Positions 27,653 to 35,913 of a stretch of 49,214 nt of DNA are shown piece by piece. Source of the stretch: an uncultured Ilumatobacter sp. (GTDB lineage Bacteria > Actinomycetota > Acidimicrobiia > Acidimicrobiales > Ilumatobacteraceae); NCBI GenBank assembly GCA_905480335.1, contig CAJQPY010000009.1, positions 1 to 49,214 on the forward strand. Direction: 5' to 3'. Position 1 is the stretch's first letter. Every line of letters begins with the position of its first letter. Made by a program: the position numbers and the translations under genes. The notes under the pieces were generated by a model that was given only the letters and a program-made list of their open reading frames with translations, made no database searches and was not told where the DNA came from.

Positions 27653-28468
27653 TCACGGCGCTCGGAACCGAACCCGGTCGGCGCGCTGCAGCCCATCGGT
27701 CTCCCACGTGGCTGCCAACGTGGCGTGGACTCGTCGCCGCCAGTGGGGGAGAAGTGCAACCGCAGCATCGCCGGGGCACGCCGTGAAGGTCACGTCTCGA
27801 TGTGCGGACACGATCGGTGTCGTGATCGTCTGCCCCGCCGGGAACTTGTTGGACCCGCGAGACACGAACGTGGTCGATGCATCGGCGTAGGTGTTGAGTG
27901 AAAATCGGCCCGCCATCCAGGCCAACGTGCGGGTGAGGCCGGCCTGCGCTGCGGCGGTTGGCGGGACGTCGACATGGTTGCCGAGCAGGCACACGAGTTG
28001 GGAGTAACCCTGGTTGCCGCCCGTCGCATCGGCCGTCACCGAGCCGTCGAGTGAACCCGCTCGACCTTCCCAGACCGAACCGTCAGGCGCAACGAAGAAG
28101 TTGTACGCCACGTCGGGCCAGCCCTTTGCGGAACTCGTGTGGAACGCGTAGATCCCGCGGATCAGCGACCGCGGATCAGGCACGTTGTTGCTCGTTGCGC
28201 TGTGATGCACCAGCAGGAACCGAACGTCTTCGCGTTGCATCGCCCGCTTCGGGGGGAGGTCGGCCCCCCAGTCGGCTCGGGGATGGATCGATAAGTCGTC
28301 GGCCACGTCGACGAGCAAGTTCCGCGCGCCGTCCATCCGGAAATCGGGCGGCGGGGCAGGGGCTGCCGATGCCGACCCGGTGACCAGATGGTCGCCGCAG
28401 CACCACGCGGCGGCAGCCGCACCGAGCCCGGCGATCGCCTGTCGTCGGGTCGACTTCGCACCGGGCAT
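27653..28468 (-). CDS. Tat-exported peptidoglycan-recognition/amidase protein
   Basis: A 271-residue exported protein. The N-terminus STRRQAIAGLGAAAAAW is a twin-arginine-type signal. The catalytic domain matches the amidase_2/PGRP fold: first zinc ligand in FLLVHHSATSNN, VAYNFFVAPDGSVWEGR, and the last ligands in SAHRDVTFTACPGD (His and Cys). It should cleave the N-acetylmuramoyl-L-alanine bond of peptidoglycan outside the cell. It lies 23 bases from the divergent SDR gene, so their promoters must overlap. Confidence 0.9.
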   Translation of the reverse strand: MPGAKSTRRQAIAGLGAAAAAWCCGDHLVTGSASAAPAPPPDFRMDGARNLLVDVADDLSIHPRADWGADLPPKRAMQREDVRFLLVHHSATSNNVPDPRSLIRGIYAFHTSSAKGWPDVAYNFFVAPDGSVWEGRAGSLDGSVTADATGGNQGYSQLVCLLGNHVDVPPTAAAQAGLTRTLAWMAGRFSLNTYADASTTFVSRGSNKFPAGQTITTPIVSAHRDVTFTACPGDAAVALLPHWRRRVHATLAATWETDGLQRADRVRFRAP

Positions 28469-28491
28469 GGCTCGGAGCCTACGTTTCGACC

Positions 28492-29424
28492 ATGAGTGGA
28501 TTGTGCGAAGGACGGGTCGTCATCGTCACCGGGGCCGGCCGGGGCATCGGACGGGAGCATGCGTTGAGCCTGGCTCGCCAGGGTGCCAAGGTCCTGGTCA
28601 ACGACCTCGGCGGCGCCATTGACGGGACGGGTGGCGACCTCTCGCCGGCCGACGAAGTCGTTGCCGAGATCGTGTCGATGGGTGGTGAGGCCGTGTCGAA
28701 CGGCGAGAGCGTGTCGAGCTGGGACGGTGCGAAACGGATGATCGATCAGGCGATCGACACGTTCGGCGACCTGCACGGCGTCGTCAACAACGCGGGAATC
28801 CTGCGTGACCGGATGCTCGCCAACATGAGCGAGGCCGAGTGGGACGCCGTCATCGACGTTCATCTCAAAGGCACCTTCGCCCCCGCACGCCATGCTGCGG
28901 CGTACTGGCGAGAGCAGTCGAAGGCAGGCAAGCCGGTGTCCGGACGCATCGTCAACACGTCGTCGGTGTCGGGTATCTACGGCAACCCGGGTCAGACCAA
29001 CTACGGCGCCGCGAAGGCCGGCATCGCGTCGTTCACGAACATCGCTGCGCTGGAACTCGCGCGCTATGGGGTGACCGTCAACGCGGTTGCACCGGTGGCG
29101 TTGACCCGAATGACCGAGGGGCTCGGCCCGGCACCGGAGACCGACGCTGACCGGGAGGCACGTTCACCGAAGTGGATCGCCCCGATCGTCACCTGGTTGT
29201 GTTCAGACGAGGCGTCGGGTGTCACCGGCCGGGTGTTCGAAGCGTCGGGAGACTTCCTGGCGGTCGCCGAGCCGTGGGTGCGAGGTCCGTCGATCGACCC
29301 GATCGAAGACCCCACGCTGCTGGGTGCTGCGGTCGAAGGCATGCTCGCCCAGGCTCGCGGCAACACCGGCATGAACGGCGCCACCGGCGGTCCGCCACAG
29401 AACCTCGTCGCCGGAATCGGCTGA
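28492..29424 (+). CDS. Short-chain dehydrogenase (MFE-2-like SDR)
   Basis: A 310-residue SDR closely related in pattern to the one at 5941-6834. The cofactor motif is TGAGRGIGREHALS followed by VNDLGGAIDGTG and NNAGILRDRM; the catalytic residues are in SSVSGIYG and NYGAAKAG. As in HSD17B4-type enzymes, a 3-hydroxyacyl-CoA dehydrogenase function is likely. It would work well with the MaoC-type hydratase at 30625, the other half of the MFE-2 reaction pair. Start ATG 28492 is clear. Confidence 0.9.
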   Translation: MSGLCEGRVVIVTGAGRGIGREHALSLARQGAKVLVNDLGGAIDGTGGDLSPADEVVAEIVSMGGEAVSNGESVSSWDGAKRMIDQAIDTFGDLHGVVNNAGILRDRMLANMSEAEWDAVIDVHLKGTFAPARHAAAYWREQSKAGKPVSGRIVNTSSVSGIYGNPGQTNYGAAKAGIASFTNIAALELARYGVTVNAVAPVALTRMTEGLGPAPETDADREARSPKWIAPIVTWLCSDEASGVTGRVFEASGDFLAVAEPWVRGPSIDPIEDPTLLGAAVEGMLAQARGNTGMNGATGGPPQNLVAGIG

Positions 29425-29443
29425 ACTGTCGGCGGCTGCGAGG

Positions 29444-30535
29444 TCAGCCGGCGGTCAGCGCCGCGAGCGCGGCGGACGTGATCCCATCGAAACGCTCGAT
29501 GAGCGTGGCGAGCCACGCTGGGTCGTCATCGACGAACGCGGCCCGCACCTGTGAGCGGATCGCTTCGGCTTGCGGACCGTTCGGATCGCCGTGGGCGTGA
29601 AGCCACGCGTCGGCGCGCAACGACTGCAACACCGTGATGGTGTCGACCGTGCCGAACTCGAGCGCTGCGGCAGTGATCTCGACATCGGGTACCCACTGCT
29701 CGATGGCGGCGAGCCAGTCGCCTTCCAGAGAAGCCGACACGCTCTCGCCGTCGCGCATCGATCGGACCTTGCCCCACCAGTCTGTTCCGCGCGCATACCC
29801 CGGATCGTCGCTTGCTTCATGTGAGATCAGCTCACCGTGACCTGATGGGCCGAGGCCGGTGTGGAGGTCGATGATGCCGAGCCGGCGAGCACTTCCCACG
29901 ATCTCCGGGAGGTGGCGTGCCAGCCAGCGGTGCGACCAGACCGGGCCGGAACCGCCGTGGAAGATGCCGCTCGGGTGGGCGTACTGTCCGCTGCTGACGA
30001 TCTCTTGGAATCGACCGAACCCGACGCGGTCGGCTTCCTCGAGTAGCGCCGTTGTGGTCGCTTCCTGTGTCGCTTCGTCCCACTCGAGCGGCACGAGCAG
30101 GTCGGCGATCTCGCCGTACCCATCGTTGCGTGGCGGTGACGTCCAGTCGACGAAGTTGCGGTTGAGGTCGACGTTGTCCTCGTTGACGCGACGCACCCAC
30201 GAGAAGCCGACCGGGTTGAGTGCGTGCACGATCGCAACGCGTACGTCATCGGGCCGGGTCCGGGACTGTTCGTCGAGCCACCACTGCTGGAGCGCCGAGC
30301 CGGCGTAGCCCTCAACCCCGTGGGTTCCGGAGACGATCACGAGCACCGAGTCGGCCTCGTCGGGTCCGGCCGTTAGGACATCGATTGCGAGTTCCTCACC
30401 GAGGCGGCCGGGCGAAGGGTGCGGGAACGCGGTCACGTCCACGCCGGCGCGGGCGCCGGCTGCCAGGATCTCGCTGCGCGCCTCGCCGTAGGTCGCTGCG
30501 AGTTGCGGAGTGGGAGAAGCCGTCCGAGTCGTCAT
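29444..30535 (-). CDS. DUF2817 family (M14-like) metallopeptidase-like protein
   Basis: A 363-residue protein with the zinc-carboxypeptidase-like signature of DUF2817: IVSGTHGVEGYAGSA (His and Glu ligands), NPVGFSWVRRVNEDNVDLNRN, and the third His in GIIDLHTGLG. No signal peptide is visible. Members are predicted deacylases or carboxypeptidases, and the substrate is unknown. It is convergent with the SDR gene and divergent from the MaoC hydratase gene. Confidence 0.85.
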   Translation of the reverse strand: MTTRTASPTPQLAATYGEARSEILAAGARAGVDVTAFPHPSPGRLGEELAIDVLTAGPDEADSVLVIVSGTHGVEGYAGSALQQWWLDEQSRTRPDDVRVAIVHALNPVGFSWVRRVNEDNVDLNRNFVDWTSPPRNDGYGEIADLLVPLEWDEATQEATTTALLEEADRVGFGRFQEIVSSGQYAHPSGIFHGGSGPVWSHRWLARHLPEIVGSARRLGIIDLHTGLGPSGHGELISHEASDDPGYARGTDWWGKVRSMRDGESVSASLEGDWLAAIEQWVPDVEITAAALEFGTVDTITVLQSLRADAWLHAHGDPNGPQAEAIRSQVRAAFVDDDPAWLATLIERFDGITSAALAALTAG

Positions 30536-30624
30536 CGTGCGATGTTCTCAGATGCGGCGCGGCATTAGGAAGCTCGCGTCGTCCGGGTCCGTCGCGATGC
30601 GCCCTTGCGGCCTACCGTTCGGGG

Positions 30625-31473
30625 ATGGCCTTGAATCCGGATGCTGTCGGTTCCACCTCTGATCCCGTCGACGTCTCGTGGGACAGTCGAGATGTGTTGT
30701 TGTACGCCGTGGGAATCGGTGCCGGGCACGAGGAACTCGCCTTTACGACCGAGAACACCAACGGGATCGATCAACTCGTCTTCCCGACGTTCCCGGTCGT
30801 GGTCGGATGGGGTGCGGGGTCGGCAATGGGCAAGGTCGGCAGCTTCGACCCGACGCAGCTCGTCCACGGCAAGCAGGCGGTGACTATTCACCAGCCGATC
30901 CCGGTCGAGGGCGCCGTCACGCTCACCGGTGAGATCACCGGGATGTTCGACAAGGGCAAGGCGGCCGTCGTCGATTCCGCAACGACGGCCACGCTCGACG
31001 GTCAGGCGCTCTTCACGACCACGTCGTCGGTGTTCATCCGTGGAGCGGGTGGATGGGGCGGCGAGCGAGGCTCGTCCGGCCCGCAGAACGTGCCGTCGGA
31101 CCAGGCCGCCGACCACGAAGTCAGCTACAAAACTTCACGCGACCAAGCGTTCGTTTACCGGCTTTCGGGCGACCGGAACCCGCTCCACACCGACCCCGGC
31201 TTTGCGGCGATGGGAGGGTTTGACACGCCGATCCTGCACGGACTCTGCACGTACGGGTTCACGGGTCGGGCCTTGCTGCACTCGGTGTGCGGCGGTGATC
31301 CGATGCGCTTCCACCACATCGAAGGGCGCTTCGCCTCGCCGGTGTTTCCCGGTGAGGCACTGACGATCCGGATGTGGTCGATCGGCGCCGGGGAGGCCGT
31401 GTTCACGACGAGTGCGGGCGCAGGCGACGCCGAGCGGTTGGTCATCGATCAGGGCCTACTGCGCCACTCCTGA
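30625..31473 (+). CDS. MaoC-type 2-enoyl-CoA hydratase (hydratase 2)
   Basis: A 282-residue double hot-dog protein. The N-terminal half includes ENTNGIDQLVFPTFPVV. The C-terminal half carries the hydratase-2 motif YRLSGDRNPLHTDPGFAAM with the catalytic Asp/His pair, followed by TPILHGLCTYGFTGRAL. It should hydrate trans-2-enoyl-CoA to (R)-3-hydroxyacyl-CoA, the partner reaction of the SDR genes in this window. ATG 30625 (MALNPDAVG) is chosen; the longer frame upstream lies opposite the DUF2817 gene and is a shadow. Confidence 0.92.
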   Translation: MALNPDAVGSTSDPVDVSWDSRDVLLYAVGIGAGHEELAFTTENTNGIDQLVFPTFPVVVGWGAGSAMGKVGSFDPTQLVHGKQAVTIHQPIPVEGAVTLTGEITGMFDKGKAAVVDSATTATLDGQALFTTTSSVFIRGAGGWGGERGSSGPQNVPSDQAADHEVSYKTSRDQAFVYRLSGDRNPLHTDPGFAAMGGFDTPILHGLCTYGFTGRALLHSVCGGDPMRFHHIEGRFASPVFPGEALTIRMWSIGAGEAVFTTSAGAGDAERLVIDQGLLRHS

Positions 31474-31633
31474 GGCTCGCCGCGCCCCGTTCTTGTCCCA
31501 CTCAAAAACGCCCCAACCGGCCCCAACCCGCCGGAATTTGCCCGATCGGTGGGTGGTGGCCCCGAAAAGTGGGTGGTCCAAGCGACAAGTGGATATCGAA
31601 AACGAGAAGTCGGTGGTGGCGTCGCGACTAGCG

Positions 31634-33400
31634 TCAGGCGGTGCAGACGCTGACGAGGTGATCGACCACGTCGGCGAGTGCCACGTCGGAGCGTTCGCCC
31701 GACTGGCGGTCCTTCACCTCAATGGTCGGCACATCGGCATCGACCCCGCGTCCGGCCACCGCAATGGTCGGGACCCCGAGCAACTCGGCGTCCTTGAACC
31801 GAACGCCGGGGGAGACCTTGACGCGGTCGTCGAAAAGGACGCGTAGGCCCCGTGCTTCGAGATCGGCGGCCAGTTGCTCGGCAGCGACGCGCTGCGGGCC
31901 GCCTTCCTTGCCGGCCATCACGACGTGCACGTCGGCCGGTGCGATCTCGCGCGGCCAGCACAGTCCGATCTCATCACAGGTGGCCTCGGCGACCGCCGCA
32001 AGGCACCGGGAGACGCCGACGCCGTACGAGCCCATGGTCGGTGTGGCGGGCTTGCCGTCCTCGCCCTGGACCCACAGGTCGAGTGCCTCGGCGTACTTGC
32101 GTCCGAGCTGGAAAATGTGTCCGATCTCGATCCCGCGTGCGATCTCGACTTCGGAGCCGCACGCCGGGCAGGTGTCACCTTTGAGGATCTCGGCCGCCTC
32201 AATAACGCCGTCGGGGGTGAAGTCGCGACCAGCGGTGAGGTTGATCACGTGGTTGCCCGATGAATCTGCCCCGGTGATCCAGGACGTGCCGGACACGATG
32301 CGCGGATCGACCAGGTACCGGATGCCCGACGCATTGTCCGAGCCGAGCGCTCCCGGGCCGATGTATCCCTTCGCGAGGCTCGGATGCTTCGCGAAGTCCT
32401 CCGCCGAGAAGGGTTCGGCTTCGGCCGGCGAGACGACCGCTTCGAGGCGCTTCATGTCGACGTCTCGATCGCCGGGGATTCCGATCGCCAATGGTTCGAT
32501 GGTGCCGTCCGGATGTTTGAGGTTGACCACGAGGTTCTTGAGTGTGTCGGCGGTGGTCCAGTCGCGGTCCGGGTGACGCATCGATTCGTTCGCATTGACG
32601 AAGTCGACGAGTGTCTCGATCGTCGGCGTGCCGGGGGTGTCGTGGACCACGGCGGCCGGAAGTCCGTCGAGGGTGATTTCGTCGGGTGCTGGGGTGGTGA
32701 TTGCCTCGACGTTGGCGGCGTAGTCACATGAGGTGCACCGGATGTAGGTGTCCTCACCAATGTCCATCGGAGCCAGGAACTCCTCCGACTTCGAGCCGCC
32801 CATTGCACCTGACATGGCCGACACGATCACGAACGGGAGACCCATCCGGTCGAACAGTTTGATGTAGGAGGCGCGATGAGCGGCGTACGACTCGTCGAGT
32901 CCAGCGTCGTTGAGGTCGAAGCTGTAGGAGTCCTTCATAACGAACTCGCGCGTCCGAATCAGCCCGGCCCGAGGTCGAGCTTCGTCCCGATATTTTGTCT
33001 GGATCTGGTAAAGGTGGACGGGCAGATCCCTATAGGAACCTGCGATGTCTTTCACCATCAGGGTGAACATCTCTTCGTGGGTGGGTGCAAGAAGGAAGTC
33101 TGCTCCCTTACGGTCCTGAAGGCGGAACAGGTTGTCGCCGTACTCGGTCCACCGTCCGGTAGTGTCGTACGGCTCGCGGGGAAGCAGCGCAGGGAAATGG
33201 ACCTCCTGGAAGCCGGCCTTGTTCATCTCATCGCGGACCATCTTCTCGACGTTACGAAAGACCTCCCACCCCAACGGGAGCCATGAGAACCCGCCGGGAG
33301 CAGCCCGGCGGATGTAGCCCGCCCGGACCAGCAGGCGATGGCTAGCGACCTCAGCGTCGGCTGGGTCGTCGCGCAGGGTCTTCAGAAAGAGTTTCGACAT
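31634..33400 (-). CDS. proS: Prolyl-tRNA synthetase (bacterial type)
   Basis: A 588-residue class II aminoacyl-tRNA synthetase. Motif 1 lies in [19 protein letters not shown], motif 2 in [17 protein letters not shown] and motif 3 in [14 protein letters not shown]. The inserted editing (INS) domain of bacterial ProRS lies between motifs 2 and 3, and an anticodon-binding domain ends the chain. ATG 33400 (MSKLFLKTL) is preferred over GTG 33409. It is divergent from the rimP-nusA-infB cluster, with a 9-bp inverted repeat 20 bases ahead of its start. Confidence 0.96.
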   Translation of the reverse strand: MSKLFLKTLRDDPADAEVASHRLLVRAGYIRRAAPGGFSWLPLGWEVFRNVEKMVRDEMNKAGFQEVHFPALLPREPYDTTGRWTEYGDNLFRLQDRKGADFLLAPTHEEMFTLMVKDIAGSYRDLPVHLYQIQTKYRDEARPRAGLIRTREFVMKDSYSFDLNDAGLDESYAAHRASYIKLFDRMGLPFVIVSAMSGAMGGSKSEEFLAPMDIGEDTYIRCTSCDYAANVEAITTPAPDEITLDGLPAAVVHDTPGTPTIETLVDFVNANESMRHPDRDWTTADTLKNLVVNLKHPDGTIEPLAIGIPGDRDVDMKRLEAVVSPAEAEPFSAEDFAKHPSLAKGYIGPGALGSDNASGIRYLVDPRIVSGTSWITGADSSGNHVINLTAGRDFTPDGVIEAAEILKGDTCPACGSEVEIARGIEIGHIFQLGRKYAEALDLWVQGEDGKPATPTMGSYGVGVSRCLAAVAEATCDEIGLCWPREIAPADVHVVMAGKEGGPQRVAAEQLAADLEARGLRVLFDDRVKVSPGVRFKDAELLGVPTIAVAGRGVDADVPTIEVKDRQSGERSDVALADVVDHLVSVCTA

Positions 33401-33420
33401 CCGGAGCACGCCGAGAACCT

Positions 33421-33452
33421 ATCCTCCCAGAGTCATTCGAACGTGGGAGGAT
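33421..33452 (-). promoter_or_regulatory. Inverted repeat in the proS leader
   Basis: ATCCTCCCA (33421-33429) and TGGGAGGAT (33444-33452) are perfect 9-base inverted copies separated by 14 bases containing TTCGAA. On the minus strand this could fold in the proS leader mRNA 20 bases before the ATG, or serve as an operator. No T-box motif is visible nearby. Confidence 0.4.
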
Positions 33453-33566
33453 TTGGTGTCGAGCGGTCACAACACCCTTGCGCGCTGGACTGCGGTGCGG
33501 CGTGTGTACGCCCCTCAAGCGGTGTTCTGGCTGCTATCATCCGCTTCCGCAATTTGGTTTCATGAC

Positions 33567-33595
33567 CAAGGCGTGGGGCTCTGCCTCACGCCTTG
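33567..33595 (+). terminator. Strong hairpin with T-rich tail ahead of rimP (terminator or attenuator)
   Basis: CAAGGCGTG (33567-33575) pairs with CACGCCTTG (33587-33595). The stem extends by a G-T and two G-C pairs to leave a five-base loop. It is followed by TTTGTT. No plus-strand gene precedes it, so it most likely lies in the leader of the rimP-nusA operon, where premature termination controlled by NusA is a known theme. The start of rimP is 50 bases further on. Confidence 0.6.
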
Positions 33596-33630
33596 TTTGT
33601 TGAATGGGCCCGGTAAAGCGTAGGACAGGC

Positions 33631-33636
33631 AGGAGG
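33631..33636 (+). promoter_or_regulatory. Shine-Dalgarno of rimP
   Basis: A perfect AGGAGG nine bases before ATG 33646. It fixes the rimP start at 33646 rather than at the upstream in-frame ATG 33604. Confidence 0.75.
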
Positions 33637-33645
33637 TTGAAGACG

Positions 33646-34242
33646 ATGGCAACAGAACTTGAGCGAGTACAGGAGTTGGTTGCACCCATCGCCGCTGATC
33701 TCGGCCTTGACCTCTACGACATTGAGCGGCGCAGCAACGTCGTGCGGATCACGATCGATACGCCTCCGGGTTCCGAAGCCGGAATCAATCTTGATGTCCT
33801 TTCGCTGGCCACACGCTTAATGAGCCGGGAACTCGACCATGAAGATCCAATTTCTGGTGCATATACGCTGGAAGTGACGAGCCCTGGCCTCGAACGCCCG
33901 CTGCGCAGTCCGGCCCACTTCCAGCGCGAAATCGGCAAGGACATTACCGTCCGGCTCGCTGGCCATGCCGTCACTAACGGCGAAGCGCGGCGCCTCGACG
34001 GCAGGCTCATCGCCGCTGACGAATTCACCGCAACCGTCTTGACCGAGTCAGGCGATGAGCGCACGATTGAACTGGGTGCTGTCGACAAGGCCCGCACCGT
34101 TTTCGAGTGGAGTCCGAAGCCGAAACCGGGCAAGGGTCCGGGAAACACAAAGGGCAAGCAGTCGGGCCAGACACCAAAGCAGCCGACCACGCCAACGACG
34201 ACGAATCTGAAGACGACCAAGAAGGAGAAGCAGAAGTCGTGA
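33646..34242 (+). CDS. rimP: Ribosome maturation factor RimP
   Basis: A 198-residue RimP, needed for 30S subunit maturation. The N-terminal domain includes VQELVAPIAADLGLDLYDIE, and the signature YTLEVTSPGLERPL is present, followed by the SH3-like C-terminal domain (GRLIAADEFTATVLTE). A Lys/Pro/Thr-rich tail of about 40 residues after the domain is longer than usual. The stop overlaps the nusA GTG by three bases (GTGA). The order rimP-nusA-ylxR-infB is the standard bacterial one. Confidence 0.95.
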   Translation: MATELERVQELVAPIAADLGLDLYDIERRSNVVRITIDTPPGSEAGINLDVLSLATRLMSRELDHEDPISGAYTLEVTSPGLERPLRSPAHFQREIGKDITVRLAGHAVTNGEARRLDGRLIAADEFTATVLTESGDERTIELGAVDKARTVFEWSPKPKPGKGPGNTKGKQSGQTPKQPTTPTTTNLKTTKKEKQKS

Positions 34243-35558
34243 CGAATCTCGACATGAGCGAAGCCATCTCAATGCTGGCCCAGGAAAAAGGCCTGTCTGA
34301 GGACGCACTGCTCCACGTGCTCGTGGATGCCTTAGCGTCCGCCTACAAGCGTCGCCCCGACGCGGCCGACGAAGTCGTTGTCGAGGTGAATCCAGACACG
34401 ATGGACTTCTCGTTCATCGCGTACGACGTCGATGAAGACGGCAACTGGACCAACGAACGCGACGACACGCCAAAGAAGGAAGAGATGGGCCGTATCGCGG
34501 CCCAGACCTTCCGCCAGGTGATGAGCCAACGCATCCGCGAAGTCGAGTCCGACCGCAAGTTCGAAGAATACGCCAACCGCGAAGGCGACATCGTCACCGG
34601 CATCATCCAGCGCAACGACGCCCGGTACACGCTGCTCGATCTCGGCCGCGCTGAGGCACTGTTGCCGCAGGCGGAGCAGGTTCCCTTCGAGCGTCCGGCC
34701 CAGGGTGAGCGTCAAAAGGCGTACATCGTCGAGGTCCGGCGCACACCGAAGGGCCCGCAGATCGTTGTGTCGCGTACCCACCCGGGTTTAATCAAGCGTC
34801 TCTTCGAACTCGAGGTCCCAGAGATCGCCGAAGGCATCGTTGAGATCAAGGCCTGTGCCCGTGAACCCGGTCACCGCACCAAGATTTCCGTCTGGTCGAA
34901 CGACCACAACGTCGACCCAGTCGGCGCATGTGTGGGAGCACGCGGCGGGCGCGTCCGCATGGTCGTGAACGAGATGCGCGGCGAGAAAATCGACATCGTT
35001 CCGTTTTCCGAAGACCTACCGGACTTTGTTGCCAAGGCGTTGTCGCCGGCGAAGGTCACCCAGGTGATCATCTCTACCGACGGCACCCAGGCCGATGTCA
35101 TCGTGCCCGACCATCAGTTGAGCCTGGCGATCGGCCGCGAAGGTCAAAACGCCCGCCTCGCCGCCCGCCTCACTGGTGTGCGCGTCGACATTCGTTCCGA
35201 GACACAGCTCGCTGAAGGCATCCCAGCCGGCGGCCGCGATGTCGAAGCCGTCGACTACGCCGACGGCCAGTGGGTCGCCAACACCGAGACCGGTGAGATG
35301 GAGTGGCACGCAAGCGACGGAACCGTGATCAGCGAATCGGCATGGCAGGACCAGCAAGCCGCCGAGGCCGCCGCACAGCGCCAGGCCAATCGCGACGCCG
35401 AGGACGCAGCGATCGCTGCCGAGGCGGCCGGCGAAACGGCCGAAGCAGCCGAGACGGCTGATGACGCTGCGGCCGACGGAGGTTCCAGCGGGGCCGCCAC
35501 CGATGACGAACCCGAGCCAACAGCTGCGTCGACCGAGGAAGACGGTTCGAGCGATTGA
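34239..35558 (+). CDS. nusA: Transcription termination/antitermination protein NusA
   Basis: A 439-residue NusA. The N-terminal RNA-polymerase-binding domain includes LAQEKGLSEDALLHVLVDAL, the S1 domain starts near GDIVTGIIQRND, and KH1 and KH2 include VDPVGACVGARGGRVRMVV and LAIGREGQNARLAARLTG. The C-terminus is an Ala/Asp/Glu-rich low-complexity tail, as in many actinobacteria, without acidic repeat domains. GTG 34239 overlaps the rimP stop and is preceded by GAAGGAGAAG, so it is preferred over the in-frame ATG at 34107 inside rimP. Confidence 0.95.
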   Translation: MTNLDMSEAISMLAQEKGLSEDALLHVLVDALASAYKRRPDAADEVVVEVNPDTMDFSFIAYDVDEDGNWTNERDDTPKKEEMGRIAAQTFRQVMSQRIREVESDRKFEEYANREGDIVTGIIQRNDARYTLLDLGRAEALLPQAEQVPFERPAQGERQKAYIVEVRRTPKGPQIVVSRTHPGLIKRLFELEVPEIAEGIVEIKACAREPGHRTKISVWSNDHNVDPVGACVGARGGRVRMVVNEMRGEKIDIVPFSEDLPDFVAKALSPAKVTQVIISTDGTQADVIVPDHQLSLAIGREGQNARLAARLTGVRVDIRSETQLAEGIPAGGRDVEAVDYADGQWVANTETGEMEWHASDGTVISESAWQDQQAAEAAAQRQANRDAEDAAIAAEAAGETAEAAETADDAAADGGSSGAATDDEPEPTAASTEEDGSSD

Positions 35559-35865
35559 ACACGACGTCCCAGTCCGTAGCTGCCTCGGTTGCCGTTGTCA
35601 GCGTCCGCAACCCGAACTCGTTCGGGTTACACGGGCGACCTCAGACAACGGCTGGCCGACCCTCGTGGTCGACGGCGCAAGCAGCGGACGCGGCGCCTGG
35701 CTGTGCCGTGCAGCGATGGGCCGCGAGTCCAAGGCTGAAACGGACTGTCTCGAACGAGCGCTCCTCCAGGGTCAGTTCGGCCGGGCATGGCGCACGAAGC
35801 TCGAAGATCCAGACCTCGAAGCCATTCGTGCCGCGCTTCGAGACGACGAACAACGCACCAGCTGA
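35503..35865 (+). CDS. YlxR family RNA-binding protein
   Basis: A small YlxR protein (the core from about 35566 is under 100 residues). The signature is VPVRSCLGCRCQRPQPELVRV followed by GRGAWLCRAA. Such proteins lie between nusA and infB in many bacteria and bind RNA or act as nucleoid-associated regulators. The start is unclear: ATG 35503 overlaps nusA by 56 bases; ATG 35461 is longer; otherwise a non-standard ATT at 35554 sits right at the nusA stop. The conserved domain itself is certain. Confidence 0.85.
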   Translation: MTNPSQQLRRPRKTVRAIEHDVPVRSCLGCRCQRPQPELVRVTRATSDNGWPTLVVDGASSGRGAWLCRAAMGRESKAETDCLERALLQGQFGRAWRTKLEDPDLEAIRAALRDDEQRTS

Positions 35866-35913
35866 TCGACACAGCGGTGAGGGAATGACGACAGGGAAAG
35901 GTTGAATCGAAAC

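Noticed and set aside
31474..31633. C-rich and GTGGGTGGT-repeat gap between the MaoC and proS genes as a small gene or array
   Set aside because: No start/ribosome-site combination and only short imperfect repeats; it is simply the gap between two converging genes.
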